Shown: positions 1 through 10,202, counted from the stretch's first letter. The stretch: 29,849 bases of DNA from CAWDPQ01 sp049642465 (GCA_049642465.1 JBAROV010000127.1:1-29849), one strand, 5' to 3'. Notes: generated by a model from the letters alone, not told the origin. Translations and numbers: made by a program.

Positions 1-1
1 C

Positions 2-439
2 GAAAAGGGTGTGCTCAAGAATCTCTTTTACGATCGACAGTGGGCGCGCCGCCAGAAGAAAGAGCCGACCCCTACGAGTCAGAACATGAGCCTCGTCATG
101 GAAGGCTCGAAGATGACAGTCGAGGAAATGGTTAAGAAGACGAGGCGCGGGTTGCTCGTCACATTCTTCTGGTATATCCGTCCAGTCGATCCTGAAACCT
201 TGCTCAATACCGGCATGACCCGCGATGGCCTGTTCTTGATCGAGAACGGCGAGATCGTGGGCCCGGTGCAGAACTTCCGGTGGAACATGTCACCGATTGT
301 CGGGTTCAACAACGTCACGGCTGTCGGTCAGCCCGTGCCAATTCATACCGGCGAGTCGTACGATGGACCAGGCACCGCGCTCGTGCCGCCGGTGCGGATC
401 GAAGATTTCTATATGACGTCGGTTTCGCCGGCTGTCTGA
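2..439 (+). CDS. TldE/PmbA-type protein, C-terminal part (5' end outside window)
   Basis: The reading frame is open from base 2, so the gene starts before the window; the GTG at 11 is internal. The visible ~145 residues carry the signature C-terminal block of the TldD/PmbA family: TRRGLLVTFFWYIR, then VDPETLLNTGMTRDG, then LFLIENGEIVGPV and an N-rich strand region. In known members TldD carries the HExxxH zinc site and TldE (PmbA) lacks it, and the two form a heterodimeric peptidase. The complete gene 58 bp downstream has HExxxH, so this upstream gene is most likely the TldE partner. That is inference, because the region where a zinc motif would sit is not in the window. The pair probably forms one transcription unit. 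Confidence 0.85.
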   Translation, partial: EKGVLKNLFYDRQWARRQKKEPTPTSQNMSLVMEGSKMTVEEMVKKTRRGLLVTFFWYIRPVDPETLLNTGMTRDGLFLIENGEIVGPVQNFRWNMSPIVGFNNVTAVGQPVPIHTGESYDGPGTALVPPVRIEDFYMTSVSPAV

Positions 440-497
440 TGAACAGCGCAGGCGAACGTCGCGACGTTTTGGCCTGAGGCCTTCACGAGGTTGGACA

Positions 498-2147
498 ATG
501 AAACGCCGTGATTTCGTCAAGACGATGGCCCTGTCGGGGATGGCGATCGCGTCGAGCGATCTCGTGGCCGATATCCTCGCGCAGTCGCCAAAGGGGCGGG
601 TGCTCGAGTCGAAGTTCAAGGGGCTCGCAGACGTGGCACTGGCCGAGGCCAAGAAGAACGGCTGCACCTATGCCGACATTCGATTCACCCGTCGCACCAA
701 TTCTGGCGTCAACGCGAGCGGCGGCAATCCCGATTTTGAAGGCTTTGGGGGATTTGGCGGCGGCGGACGCGGCGGGCGCGGTGGCGGGCGCGGCCGAGGT
801 GGAGGATTCGGCGGGTTTGGCGGCGGCGACGACAGCGGCGCCGCCGGGTTTGGCGTGCGCGTGATTCACAGCGGCGTCTGGGGCTTCGCGAGCAGCCCCA
901 TGGTCACCGAAGACGAAATCAGGCGCATCACCAGGATCGCGACCGATGTGGCGAAAGCCAGCGCGATCGCGAAACAGATGGACGTGCGACTCGCACCCGT
1001 CCCGGCGTACGTCGAGTACTGGGCGACGCCTGCCGAAAAGAACCCGGATCAGATTTCGCGCGAGGACAAACAGGCGCTGGTGCAAAAGGTCGTGGACATG
1101 GCCTCGAAAACCAAAGACGTTCTCAGCGTCAATGCATCAGTCCAGATCGAGCGCGAGTGGAAGTACTTTGCCAGCAGCGAAGGCTCGTACATCGAGCAGG
1201 AACTCTGGTCGGCGAGTCCCTCGTTTACGGTCACGGCGCGGAAGGACGGGGAGACCCGGTCACGCACCTACACTGGCGAAATGATGACCGGGGGCTGGGA
1301 GATCGTCGAGAAGGCACAGATGGTGGAAAACGCGGAACGGATCGCCGCCGAGGCGGTCGAGTTCTGCACCGCCAAGCCGATCGACATGGGCGTGAAAGAT
1401 CTCATCCTCACCCCATCGCACGCGATGCTGACGATCCATGAAATCGTCGGGCACGCGACGGAACTCGATCGCATTCTCGGCTACGAAGCGAACTACGCGG
1501 GCACGAGCTTCATCAAGGTCTCGGACCTCGGAAAGCTGAAGTACGGATCGAAATTGTTCAACGTGACCGCCGACCGCAATCGTCCGGGCGGGGTCGGCAC
1601 GGTCGGCTATGACGATGACGGGGTCAAGACGCAGGAGTGGCCGCTCGTACGCGAAGGGATGCTGGTCGGGCTGCAGACCAACCGGGAGATGGCGCATCTT
1701 GTCGGCGAGAAAGAGAGTCGCGGCTGCACGTCAGCGAACTCATGGCGCGACTACCCGTTCCTGCGCATGCCGAACGTCCACGTCGATCCAGGCCCGGCTG
1801 GCTCTCCCACGCCCGAGCAGATCATCGCCGACACCAAAGACGGCGTCCTCATCGATGGCCGCGGCAGTTACTCGATCGACCAGCAGCGCTACAACGGGCA
1901 GTTCGGCGGCAACGCATTCTGGGAGGTCAAGAACGGAAAGATTACGCGGATGGTGAGCAACGTCACCTACAACGCGATCACGACCGATTTCTGGGGAAAC
2001 CTGGACGCCATCTCCGGGAAGGAGTCCTGGCGCATGTTCGGAACCGGGGGGGATGCCAAGGGGCAGCCGACCCAGACCAACAGCATCTCGCACGGATCTC
2101 CATGGCTCCGGATCCGGAAGATTATGGTTGGAGCGGCCTACGCGTAG
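498..2147 (+). CDS. tldD: TldD-type zinc metallopeptidase with Tat signal and Gly/Arg-rich insert
   Basis: A 549-residue protein. The N-terminus (KRRDFVK, then an Ala-rich hydrophobic stretch to about residue 29) looks like a twin-arginine export signal. The TldD zinc motif HEIVGH is at residues 314-319, followed by the ELDRILGYEANYAGTSF block; a conserved-looking Cys is at about 410 (GCTS). The C-terminal end has family blocks GSYSIDQQRYNGQF and NVTYNAITTDFWGN. TldD/TldE complexes are peptidases that act on small or unfolded substrates; the substrate here is unknown. E. coli TldD is cytoplasmic, so an exported form is notable, although secreted homologues occur in several environmental phyla. 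A Gly/Arg-rich insert lies at about residues 82-114, just before the GVRVIHSGVWGFA strand. Start ATG has ACGAGG seven bases upstream. It follows the TldE-like gene by 58 bp, suggesting co-expression. Confidence 0.9.
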   Translation: MKRRDFVKTMALSGMAIASSDLVADILAQSPKGRVLESKFKGLADVALAEAKKNGCTYADIRFTRRTNSGVNASGGNPDFEGFGGFGGGGRGGRGGGRGRGGGFGGFGGGDDSGAAGFGVRVIHSGVWGFASSPMVTEDEIRRITRIATDVAKASAIAKQMDVRLAPVPAYVEYWATPAEKNPDQISREDKQALVQKVVDMASKTKDVLSVNASVQIEREWKYFASSEGSYIEQELWSASPSFTVTARKDGETRSRTYTGEMMTGGWEIVEKAQMVENAERIAAEAVEFCTAKPIDMGVKDLILTPSHAMLTIHEIVGHATELDRILGYEANYAGTSFIKVSDLGKLKYGSKLFNVTADRNRPGGVGTVGYDDDGVKTQEWPLVREGMLVGLQTNREMAHLVGEKESRGCTSANSWRDYPFLRMPNVHVDPGPAGSPTPEQIIADTKDGVLIDGRGSYSIDQQRYNGQFGGNAFWEVKNGKITRMVSNVTYNAITTDFWGNLDAISGKESWRMFGTGGDAKGQPTQTNSISHGSPWLRIRKIMVGAAYA

Positions 2148-2192
2148 CAGAATCTAGCAGATAGCACCGTTCGATACGGACGAGCCATTCGG

Positions 2193-2217
2193 TCGGATGG
2201 CTAATCCAACCATCCGG
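2193..2217. terminator. possible hairpin after tldD
   Basis: CGGATGG at 2194-2200 is exactly repeated in inverse as CCATCCG at 2210-2216, with a 9-base loop and one possible extra T-G pair. No T-run follows, so an intrinsic terminator is uncertain. It lies 46 bp after the tldD stop and about 70 bp before the putative promoter of the first receptor gene. Confidence 0.3.
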
Positions 2218-2287
2218 ATCGGTCCTTCTTCGGGACGAACCGCCAACCTACTGAGACAGAACAGCTTCGGGCGATGACGCGCTGTCT

Positions 2288-2324
2288 TTTCCCGTTGACG
2301 AACGGATGATCTCCAGCGTAGGGT
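2288..2324 (+). promoter_or_regulatory. putative promoter of the first Oar-like receptor
   Basis: TTGACG (2295-2300) is a near-consensus -35 box. A weak -10 candidate TAGGGT (2319-2324) follows after 18 bases. The -35 sits in TTTCCCGTTGACGA (2288-2301), a 14-base string found identically at the -35 of the third receptor gene (12103-12116). That repetition is the main reason for calling it. Confidence 0.5.
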
Positions 2325-2369
2325 TACGCGGTATACCGCGCGGGTACAGAACGCCTTGGGGAGTTCACC

Positions 2370-5300
2370 ATGCACCAATCCCGTTCAACGCTCCTGCTGA
2401 TACCGCTCATCTCTGTATTGGTTTCCTCGCCCGTGTTCGCGCAGGGCGGAGGTGCGACCACCACGCTCTCTGGAACCGTGACCGACGCGACGGGAGCCGT
2501 CGTTCCCGGCGCCAGCGTGAGCGTTAAAAACAACGCGACCTCGACGGAGTTCGCCGCCACCACGAATGAACAAGGCAACTTCACCGTCCCGGCGATTGAT
2601 CCGGGCGAATACACCGTCACGGTCAGTTTGATGGGATTCAAGACGGGCGTCGTCAACAACGTCCGTGTCAACGCGGCCGTTCCTGCAACCGTGCGCATTG
2701 CGCTGGAACTCGGCGGACGCACTGAAACGATCGTTGTTTCCGCGGGTTCAGAGATCGTTCAGACTCAGTCGGCTGCCGTCTCGTCCACGATCGACACGAA
2801 CCAGATCCTGAAGCTCCCAACCGGCAGCCGGAGTGCCCTCGATTTTGTGACGTCCTTGCCAGGTGTCAATACCCCGGCAGGAAGCCGCGATTCGACCGTC
2901 AATGGGCTGCCACAAAGCTCGATCAACATCACCATCGACGGCGTCAGCGCCCAGGACAACTGGCTGAAGACAACCGATGGCTTTTTCGCGCGCGTGAGTC
3001 CACGGCTCGATGCCATGGAGGAAGTCACCGTGAACATGGCCGCACAGGATGCGGCCAGCACGGGCCAGGGCGCCGTGCAAATCCGCTTCGCCACTCGATC
3101 GGGCACGAACGAGCTGCGTGGCAGCAGCTACTTCTATCTGCGTCATTACAAGCTGAACGCAAACGACTGGTTCAACAATCGTGACCTGCAGCCGGACCCG
3201 GCTACCGGCAAAGCGCCCAAGGATCTCGACAAACTGTTTCAGCCTGGGACGCGAGTCGGCGGGCCGATTGTGATTCCGGGCCTGTGGAACGGCAGGGGCA
3301 GGGCCTTCTTCTTCGTGAACTACGAAGAATCACGCTCGCCCGGCCAGAACACCGAGAATCGCACCGTGCTCCATCCGCTGGCCGAGCAGGGCATCTTCCG
3401 CTACACGTCAGGCGGCCAGACGCGGCAGGTCAACCTGCTCCAGATGGCGGCCGCCAACGGCTTCACGGCGACAATCGATCCAACGATAGGACGCCTGCTT
3501 GGCGATATCCGGGCGGCCGTTACCAGCGCCGGCACCGGGCTGGTCGATCTCACGGATCCCTTGCTTCAACAATTCACGTATCAGTACGACTCGAAAGGCG
3601 TCACGAAATATCCGACCGGTCGCGTCGATGTCAACGTGAGCAACAAACACCGGTTGTCCTGGTCGATGAACTACACCGACCTGTTGTCGACTCCGGATAC
3701 GACGAACAACCGCGAGCCAAACTTTCCCGGCTTCCCCGGCACGGGCAATCAACACTCAGACCGATACACCGTTCAGGGAACTCTCCGATCGACGCTCGGG
3801 CCGAACCTGGTCAACGAATTCCGGTTAGGCCGGAGCGGCGGGGCCACCTTGTTCTCGCCCGAAATCGACCGGAGCCAGTTCGAGGGAACGTCGATCGCCG
3901 ATCAGGCGGGGTTCCTGCTCGACATCAACGGCGATTTTCTCGGCATTACGAACGCGCACTCCACCGGCTCATACAGCGCGCGTGAGGCCGGCACGAAGAT
4001 CGCTGAGAACACGCTGAACTGGATCAAGGCTTCACACAGCTTGCAGCTTGGCGTGGGATTCACCCAGGCGGATGTGTGGATCGAGAACCAGCAGCGTGTG
4101 CCCACGATCACCTTCGGCATCGACACGAATGATCCCGCGAATGCGATGTTCTCGACGTCCAACCCTCTATTCCAGGGGGCGTCTACCGCGCAATTGAACG
4201 ACGCGCGCGAACTGTACGCCACGCTCGTCGGACGCATCAGCGCGATCAACGGCGAGCTGCGTCTCGATGAAGCCACCGACGAATACCGCTATCTGGGGCT
4301 CGGCATTCAGCGGGCGCAACTGCGGGATTACGGGTTCTTCGTCGCGGACACGTGGCGGTGGCGGCCAAGTCTCACGCTCAACATGGGCTTGCGATACGAG
4401 CTGCAGCAACCGTTCCGTGCGCTCAACAACAGTTATTCCGTCGCCACGCTGGAAGATGTCTGTGGACCGTCCGGCGTCAGCACAAACGGCGGGTGCAATG
4501 TATTTCAACCCGGCGTGTTGCCCGGCCGACGAGGGGTATTCCAGCAGTTCAACAAGGGCGTCAGCGCATATAAGACGGACCGGAACAACTTCGCGCCGAG
4601 CCTGGGATTCGCATGGGCCCTCGGTGGCAATGGATTCCTCGGTCCCATTCTGGGTCGCGAACAGGGCGACAGTGTGCTGCGCGGAGGCTACACGCTGGCC
4701 TACGAGCGCCCGGGTATGGCGGATTTCGCCACGGCCATTGACGACAATCCCGGAATCTCGCAGACCGCGAATCGCAACCACAGTCTCGGCAACCTCGGGA
4801 CTCCCGGCGGCATCCTGCTCAGGAACCGCGGTGACCTTGGTCCGCCGGCCTTCCCGACGGTACGGGTCTATCCGATGACCGATGTGGTCACCGGCGACAT
4901 CATGACCTTCGATCCCAACCTGCAGACGCCGTACTCTCAGACGTGGACCGCTGGATGGCAGCGCAAGCTGACCAGCGATATCGCCGTCGAGACGAGATAT
5001 GTCGGCACGCGCTCGCTCCACAGCTGGCAGACCTACAACTACAACGAAACGAACATCGTCGAGAATGGCTTCCTCGACGAGTTCCGCCGGGCGCAGCAGA
5101 ACCTGCAAGCGAACATCGCGGCCGGACGCGGCAATACCTTCCAATACACGGGTGTGCCGGGAACCGCGCCGTTACCGATCTTCCTGGCCATGTTCCAGGG
5201 ACTCGGCGCCTCCCGCGCATCCGATCCGCTGGCATACTCCGGCACGAACTGGACCAGCGCGACTTTCCAGGCATTTCTGGCGGCGCGGAATCCGAATCCC

Positions 5301-6260
5301 TATGGCATGGTGACCAATGGCGACAACACCGGCCTCATCAACAATTCGACCCGGCGCTCCAACATGATCACGGCGGGACTCCCGGCGAACTTCTTCGTCG
5401 CGAACCCCGATTACCTTGGTGGTGCCGAACTGGTTGGCAACGGCGGATATACGAAGTACAACTCGCTGCAACTCGAGCTGCGTAAACGCCTCTCTCACGG
5501 TTTTCAGTTCCAGACCAGCTACGTTTTCGGGAAGGCCTACTCCTCGGAACGCTACTCGCTGCGAACGCCGCGAAAGTCTGTGTTGCAATCCGGAACTGTC
5601 GGCGGCGTGACCCACGCCTTCAAGACGAACTGGACATACGAGCTGCCGTTTGGACAAGGTCAGCGATTCGGCGGATCCTCGGGGCCATGGATGGACCGTC
5701 TGATTGGAGGCTGGTCCCTCCACGGTATTGCTCGAATCCAGACCGGGCGGCTGCTCGATTTCGGCAACGTGCGTCTGATCAACATGTCGGTCAAGGAACT
5801 GCAGAACTCTTTCAAATTGCGCTTCGACGACGCCGGGCGCGCGGTGTACATGCTGCCCGAGGACATCGTCGAGAACACGGTCAAGGCATGGAGCGTGAGT
5901 GCGACGTCCCCGACTGGTTACAGCAATCTCGGGGTGCCGTCGGGACGTTACATTGCACCGGCAAATGGACCGGACTGCATCGAGATTGCCGCAACCAGTT
6001 CCACCAACGGCTACGGCGATTGTGGCTTGAACAATGTCGTTGTCACCGGGCCGCGTCTCGTCCGGTTCGACTTGAGCGCGGTAAAGCGGGTGGCCATCAA
6101 GGGGAGGTTGAATTTCGAGTTCCGTGCGGAGATGCTCAACGCGTTCAATCATCCATGGTTCACCCCCGTGACGGGGTTGGGCGACGATCCGGACGACTAT
6201 CGCGTCACGCAGGGCTCGACTCCGAGGGAAGTGCAACTGGTCTGGCGTGTGAACTGGTAA
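2370..6260 (+). CDS. Oar-like TonB-dependent outer-membrane receptor (copy 1)
   Basis: A 1296-residue protein. A signal peptide ends at about residue 24 (PVFA|QGG). A carboxypeptidase-regulatory-like beta-sandwich follows at about 31-112 (LSGTVTDATGAVVPGA, GEYTVTVSLMGF). A TonB-box-like ETIVVSAG segment is at about 119-126, then a plug domain with VNGLPQSSINITIDGVSAQDN-type blocks, and then a long beta-barrel. The protein ends in an aromatic residue (VWRVNW), as expected for outer-membrane barrel insertion. This is the domain plan of the Oar/CirA-like receptors expanded in Acidobacteriota. No SusD-like gene is adjacent, so it is not a SusCD pair. Substrate unknown; oligosaccharide or peptide import or surface adhesion are possibilities. 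ATG is preceded by GGGGAG with six bases of spacing. A paralogue follows after 49 bp. Confidence 0.92.
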   Translation: MHQSRSTLLLIPLISVLVSSPVFAQGGGATTTLSGTVTDATGAVVPGASVSVKNNATSTEFAATTNEQGNFTVPAIDPGEYTVTVSLMGFKTGVVNNVRVNAAVPATVRIALELGGRTETIVVSAGSEIVQTQSAAVSSTIDTNQILKLPTGSRSALDFVTSLPGVNTPAGSRDSTVNGLPQSSINITIDGVSAQDNWLKTTDGFFARVSPRLDAMEEVTVNMAAQDAASTGQGAVQIRFATRSGTNELRGSSYFYLRHYKLNANDWFNNRDLQPDPATGKAPKDLDKLFQPGTRVGGPIVIPGLWNGRGRAFFFVNYEESRSPGQNTENRTVLHPLAEQGIFRYTSGGQTRQVNLLQMAAANGFTATIDPTIGRLLGDIRAAVTSAGTGLVDLTDPLLQQFTYQYDSKGVTKYPTGRVDVNVSNKHRLSWSMNYTDLLSTPDTTNNREPNFPGFPGTGNQHSDRYTVQGTLRSTLGPNLVNEFRLGRSGGATLFSPEIDRSQFEGTSIADQAGFLLDINGDFLGITNAHSTGSYSAREAGTKIAENTLNWIKASHSLQLGVGFTQADVWIENQQRVPTITFGIDTNDPANAMFSTSNPLFQGASTAQLNDARELYATLVGRISAINGELRLDEATDEYRYLGLGIQRAQLRDYGFFVADTWRWRPSLTLNMGLRYELQQPFRALNNSYSVATLEDVCGPSGVSTNGGCNVFQPGVLPGRRGVFQQFNKGVSAYKTDRNNFAPSLGFAWALGGNGFLGPILGREQGDSVLRGGYTLAYERPGMADFATAIDDNPGISQTANRNHSLGNLGTPGGILLRNRGDLGPPAFPTVRVYPMTDVVTGDIMTFDPNLQTPYSQTWTAGWQRKLTSDIAVETRYVGTRSLHSWQTYNYNETNIVENGFLDEFRRAQQNLQANIAAGRGNTFQYTGVPGTAPLPIFLAMFQGLGASRASDPLAYSGTNWTSATFQAFLAARNPNPYGMVTNGDNTGLINNSTRRSNMITAGLPANFFVANPDYLGGAELVGNGGYTKYNSLQLELRKRLSHGFQFQTSYVFGKAYSSERYSLRTPRKSVLQSGTVGGVTHAFKTNWTYELPFGQGQRFGGSSGPWMDRLIGGWSLHGIARIQTGRLLDFGNVRLINMSVKELQNSFKLRFDDAGRAVYMLPEDIVENTVKAWSVSATSPTGYSNLGVPSGRYIAPANGPDCIEIAATSSTNGYGDCGLNNVVVTGPRLVRFDLSAVKRVAIKGRLNFEFRAEMLNAFNHPWFTPVTGLGDDPDDYRVTQGSTPREVQLVWRVNW

Positions 6261-6309
6261 CCGTCGTCCGTTTCATTGTTCGTTTGTAAGTTTTCGATGG
6301 GAGGATGGA

Positions 6310-9300
6310 ATGAGACACCGGCTCGTCGGCTGGATGGCAGCGCTCGTCTGCGTGATCGCCCTCACGCTTCACCCGACACCCGCGTTCGCGCAGGGCGGCA
6401 CCACATCGACACTCTCGGGGATCGTCATAGACAGTGCCGGCGCCGTCGTGCCCGGCGCAGACGTGGTCATTCAACACAACGCGACGGGCGTCACGACAAC
6501 AGGGGTGAGTAACGAGCAGGGCGCCTTCTCGTTCCCTGGCCTCCCCGTCGGCACCTACACGGTGACCGTCACGCTCACAGGTTTCAAGAAGTTCGTCGCT
6601 AACGACGTGCTGCTCACCTCGGGCGCACCCGGAAGCGTCAAGGCCGTCATGGAGCTGGGCGGCGTGGAAGAAACCATCACAGTTTCATCCGCCTCGGAAA
6701 TCGTGCAGACGCAGTCAACCACGATCTCCGCCACGATCAACTCGAGTCAGATTCTGAAGTTGCCGCTGACGACGCGCGCCGCGCTGGACTTCGTGACCTT
6801 CCTGCCAGGCGTCATCACACCCGGCGGAAACCGCCAGTCGATGATCAACGGACTGCCGCAGGGAATGATCAACATCACCCTCGACGGCGTGAACGTCCAG
6901 GACAATACGTTGCGCAGCACGGACGGATTTTTCGCGATCGTCAACCCGCGCCTCGACGCCATCGAAGAAGTCACGGTCACAACCGCAGCGCAGGGATCCG
7001 ACAGCGCACAGGGAGCGGTCCAAATCAAGTTCGTGACCCGGTCGGGAACCAACACATTCTCGGGCGGCGGCTACCACTACTATCGCAGCGACAAGTTGAA
7101 CGCCAACACGTGGTTCAACAACCGCGGCGACGTCGACAAGCCCAAACTCAAGCAGAATCAGGCCGGATTCCGCGTCGGCGGGCCGATCGTGATTCCGAGA
7201 CTGTTCAATGGCCGCAACCGGGCCTTCTTCTTCGTGAACTTCGAGGAGGTGCGGCAGCCGAATGACGTGTCGCGGAATCGAACGATTCTGAAGCCGGACG
7301 CGCAACAGGGAATTTTCAGGTACACGGCCGCCGGCGGCGTCCAGCAAGTGAATCTGCTTGCGCTGGCTGCGGCCAACGGCCAAACCGCGACCACGGATCC
7401 GATGATCGCGGCGCTGCTCACGAAAATCCGTACCGCGACGGACGGCGGATCGATTGAGGACATCGACGTCAACCTGAACCGGTTCCGGTTCAACGTGCCG
7501 ACTGAGTCGCTGCGCCGCTATCCGACCTTCCGCATCGACTACAACATCACGGACAAGCACCGTTTCAGCAGCGCTTACAACTACCAGTACTTCACGGACT
7601 ATCCCGATACGTTGAACAACCACGATGCGTCGTTCCCTGGATTCACGGTTGCGGCCGGGCAGAAATCCGAACGTCTGAGTTTCGCCAACTCGCTGCGTTC
7701 CACGCTCAGCCAGAATCTCGTGAACGAGGCTCGAGTGGGTTATAGCGGCGCGCCGGTCAAGTTTTTCGACGAGTACACTGCCGGGATGTTCTCCGACAGC
7801 TCGCTCAACCAGGGAGGTTACCGTTTGAGTTTCCCGACGGTGAACACCGCGCTGACAAGTCCGAGTCCCGCACCTGCACCTCAGTCGCGCGATGCGAATA
7901 GCCTGCAAATCGAGAACACGCTCACCTGGCTCAGAGGGAACCACAGCTTCAGCATGGGCGGTTCCTGGACGCAGTTCGATTTGTGGATGAAGAATTCGAA
8001 TCTCGTTCCGCGCATCGAGTTCGATGTCGTCAACGGCGATCCGGCTCTCACCACGATGTTTACCGCGGCAAACTTTCCCGGGGCGTCAAGCGACAACGTC
8101 ACCGCGGCGCGGCGGCTGTATGCCCTGCTCGTTGGTCGAATCAGCCGCATCGATGGTGACGTGCGTCTCAGCGAAGCGACGAACGAATACGAATACATGG
8201 GCATCGGAACCCAGCGTGCGCGTATGCGAGAGGCGGGGATCTTCTTCCAGGATTCGTGGCGAGTGCGACCCAACCTGACGATCAATGCCGGCCTCCGCTA
8301 CGAGCTGCAGTTCCCCTTCTCCCCGTTGAACAGCAGCTACTCGACGGCCACGATGGAGGACCTCTGTGGCGTGTCCGGCGTGAACGCTCAGGGGACCTGC
8401 AATCTGTTCCAGGCCGGCATCATGCCGGGCAAGCGGCCGGAGTTCATCAACTTCGGCAAAGGAACGCCGGCCTACGACACGGATTACGACAACTTCGCGC
8501 CGAGTGTCGGCGCCGCGTGGACCTTGCGCGGACCGTCGGGTCTCGCCCGGCTCCTGACCGGTGACGAACTGGTGGTGCGTGCGGGCTATACCCGAGCGTT
8601 CAATCGGAACGGGATGAACGACTTCTCCGGCCAGTACAACGGCAATCCGGGGGTGCTCCTCAGCGGCGCGCCGGATCGAGATCCGAGCCTGGGCACCCTC
8701 AACGACGGGCAGGGCCTTCCGCTCCTGCTCCGGCAGACCGCCAGGCTCAGCCCGGCGGTTTTTCCCACGAAGCCTGTCTATCCGATGACGGACGTTGTCA
8801 CAGAGGACATCAACCTGTTCTATCCCGGCATCCAGGTTCCGTGGGCGGACTCCTGGAGCGCCGGCATTCAGCGATCGATTTCGTCAAGCATGGCCGTGGA
8901 AATCCGCTATGTCGGCACACGATCGCGCGACAACTGGCAAGTGCTGAACTACAACGAGGTCAACGTCATCGAGAACGGATTCCTGAACGAGTTCAGGCAG
9001 GCACAGGCCAACCTCCAGGCGCACGTCGCCGCGGGTTGCGGTGGAACCGGCAATCCTTGCTCATTCGCATACCGGGGGCCGGGCACCGGAACGGCACCGC
9101 TGCCGATCTTCCTGGCGTACTTCAACGCGCAGGGCAGCACCCAGGCGGGCAACGCGGCCGCGTACGCCGGAACGAACTGGACGAACACGACGTTCCAGGC
9201 GTTCCTCGCAGCGCGTAACCCCAACCCGATCGGAATGGTCTACAACACGACCAACAATACGGGCACGGGGATCACGAACAACGCGACGCTCCGTCAGAAC

Positions 9301-10197
9301 GCACTCAATGCGGGGCTTGCGGCAAATTTCTTTGTCGCGAACCCTCACCTGATTGGCGGCGCCGACCTCACAACCAACAACGGCCAGACCGACTACAACG
9401 GCCTGCAGCTGGAGTTGCGGCGGCGTTACGCGCAAGGATTGCAGTTCCAGGCCAGCTATGCCTTCGGCAAATCCACGACGTCGCGATTCGAAACGTTCCG
9501 TCGGGGGACGTTCATGGTTCGCGATCCGGGATCGCCAGGCGACCTCACCCATGCGGTCAAAGGCGTCGTGGTCTACGACCTGCCGTTTGGACAGGGGCGG
9601 CGGTTCGGTGGCAACGTGAATGGATTCGTCGACCGGGTGATCGGCGGCTGGAGCGTGGGCTGGACAGCCCGCATCCAGAGCGGCCAGCTCGTGGACCTCG
9701 GCAACGTGAGGCTCGTGGGAATGAGCACACGCGATGTCGAAAAAATGTTCAAGCTGCACTTCGACGATGCCGGAAAGAAAATCTGGATGCTGCCGCAGGA
9801 TGTCATCGACGAATCGATCAAGGCATTCAGCGTCAACGCAACAGCGGCGACGGGCTACGGCACGCTCGGCCCGCCGAGCGGCCGGTATTTCGCGCCTGCC
9901 AACGGGCCGGACTGTATCGAGCCTGATGCCGACCGCGAACAGGGGGAATGCGGCGTGCGGACGCTCGTCGTGACCGGCCCGATGTTCCGGCAGCACGACG
10001 TGAGCGTGGCGAAGCGTGTGAGACTCTTTGGCCGTTCCGACGTCGAGTTCCGCATCGAGGCGCTGAACGTGTTCAATCAGGCCAACTTCGTGCCCGTCGG
10101 CGGGATCGGAACCAACCGCAACAGCTACGAAGTGACTGGTCTGACCGGAACCAACACCTCGCGGACGATCCAGCTCGTCTCACGAATTAATTGGTGA
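6310..10197 (+). CDS. Oar-like TonB-dependent outer-membrane receptor (copy 2)
   Basis: A 1295-residue paralogue of the preceding gene with the same order of parts: signal peptide to about residue 27 (AFA|QGG), carboxypeptidase-regulatory-like domain at about 33-113, TonB-box-like ETITVSSA at about 121-128, plug with MINGLPQGMINITLDGV, then barrel, with terminal VSRINW. Shared barrel blocks include GGPIVIPxLxNGRxRAFFFVN, AGTNWTxxxFQAFLAARNPNP and ANFFVANP. The 49-bp gap to copy 1 holds the strong ribosome site GGGAGGA (6299-6305) but no obvious promoter or terminator, so the two are probably co-transcribed. A tandem duplication with later divergence is the likely origin. Substrate unknown. 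Confidence 0.92.
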   Translation: MRHRLVGWMAALVCVIALTLHPTPAFAQGGTTSTLSGIVIDSAGAVVPGADVVIQHNATGVTTTGVSNEQGAFSFPGLPVGTYTVTVTLTGFKKFVANDVLLTSGAPGSVKAVMELGGVEETITVSSASEIVQTQSTTISATINSSQILKLPLTTRAALDFVTFLPGVITPGGNRQSMINGLPQGMINITLDGVNVQDNTLRSTDGFFAIVNPRLDAIEEVTVTTAAQGSDSAQGAVQIKFVTRSGTNTFSGGGYHYYRSDKLNANTWFNNRGDVDKPKLKQNQAGFRVGGPIVIPRLFNGRNRAFFFVNFEEVRQPNDVSRNRTILKPDAQQGIFRYTAAGGVQQVNLLALAAANGQTATTDPMIAALLTKIRTATDGGSIEDIDVNLNRFRFNVPTESLRRYPTFRIDYNITDKHRFSSAYNYQYFTDYPDTLNNHDASFPGFTVAAGQKSERLSFANSLRSTLSQNLVNEARVGYSGAPVKFFDEYTAGMFSDSSLNQGGYRLSFPTVNTALTSPSPAPAPQSRDANSLQIENTLTWLRGNHSFSMGGSWTQFDLWMKNSNLVPRIEFDVVNGDPALTTMFTAANFPGASSDNVTAARRLYALLVGRISRIDGDVRLSEATNEYEYMGIGTQRARMREAGIFFQDSWRVRPNLTINAGLRYELQFPFSPLNSSYSTATMEDLCGVSGVNAQGTCNLFQAGIMPGKRPEFINFGKGTPAYDTDYDNFAPSVGAAWTLRGPSGLARLLTGDELVVRAGYTRAFNRNGMNDFSGQYNGNPGVLLSGAPDRDPSLGTLNDGQGLPLLLRQTARLSPAVFPTKPVYPMTDVVTEDINLFYPGIQVPWADSWSAGIQRSISSSMAVEIRYVGTRSRDNWQVLNYNEVNVIENGFLNEFRQAQANLQAHVAAGCGGTGNPCSFAYRGPGTGTAPLPIFLAYFNAQGSTQAGNAAAYAGTNWTNTTFQAFLAARNPNPIGMVYNTTNNTGTGITNNATLRQNALNAGLAANFFVANPHLIGGADLTTNNGQTDYNGLQLELRRRYAQGLQFQASYAFGKSTTSRFETFRRGTFMVRDPGSPGDLTHAVKGVVVYDLPFGQGRRFGGNVNGFVDRVIGGWSVGWTARIQSGQLVDLGNVRLVGMSTRDVEKMFKLHFDDAGKKIWMLPQDVIDESIKAFSVNATAATGYGTLGPPSGRYFAPANGPDCIEPDADREQGECGVRTLVVTGPMFRQHDVSVAKRVRLFGRSDVEFRIEALNVFNQANFVPVGGIGTNRNSYEVTGLTGTNTSRTIQLVSRINW

Positions 10198-10202
10198 ATT
10201 AG

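Noticed and set aside
6715..7944. 409-codon minus-strand frame inside receptor copy 2
   Set aside because: Antisense to a well-supported receptor; Arg/Val-rich translation without recognisable motifs. The same applies to the minus-strand frames at 4167-5144, 5172-6236 and 15083-16159.
2370..10197. SusC-type receptors of a polysaccharide-utilisation locus
   Set aside because: No SusD-like lipoprotein or glycoside hydrolase is adjacent, and the N-terminal domain and length fit Oar-like acidobacterial receptors better.
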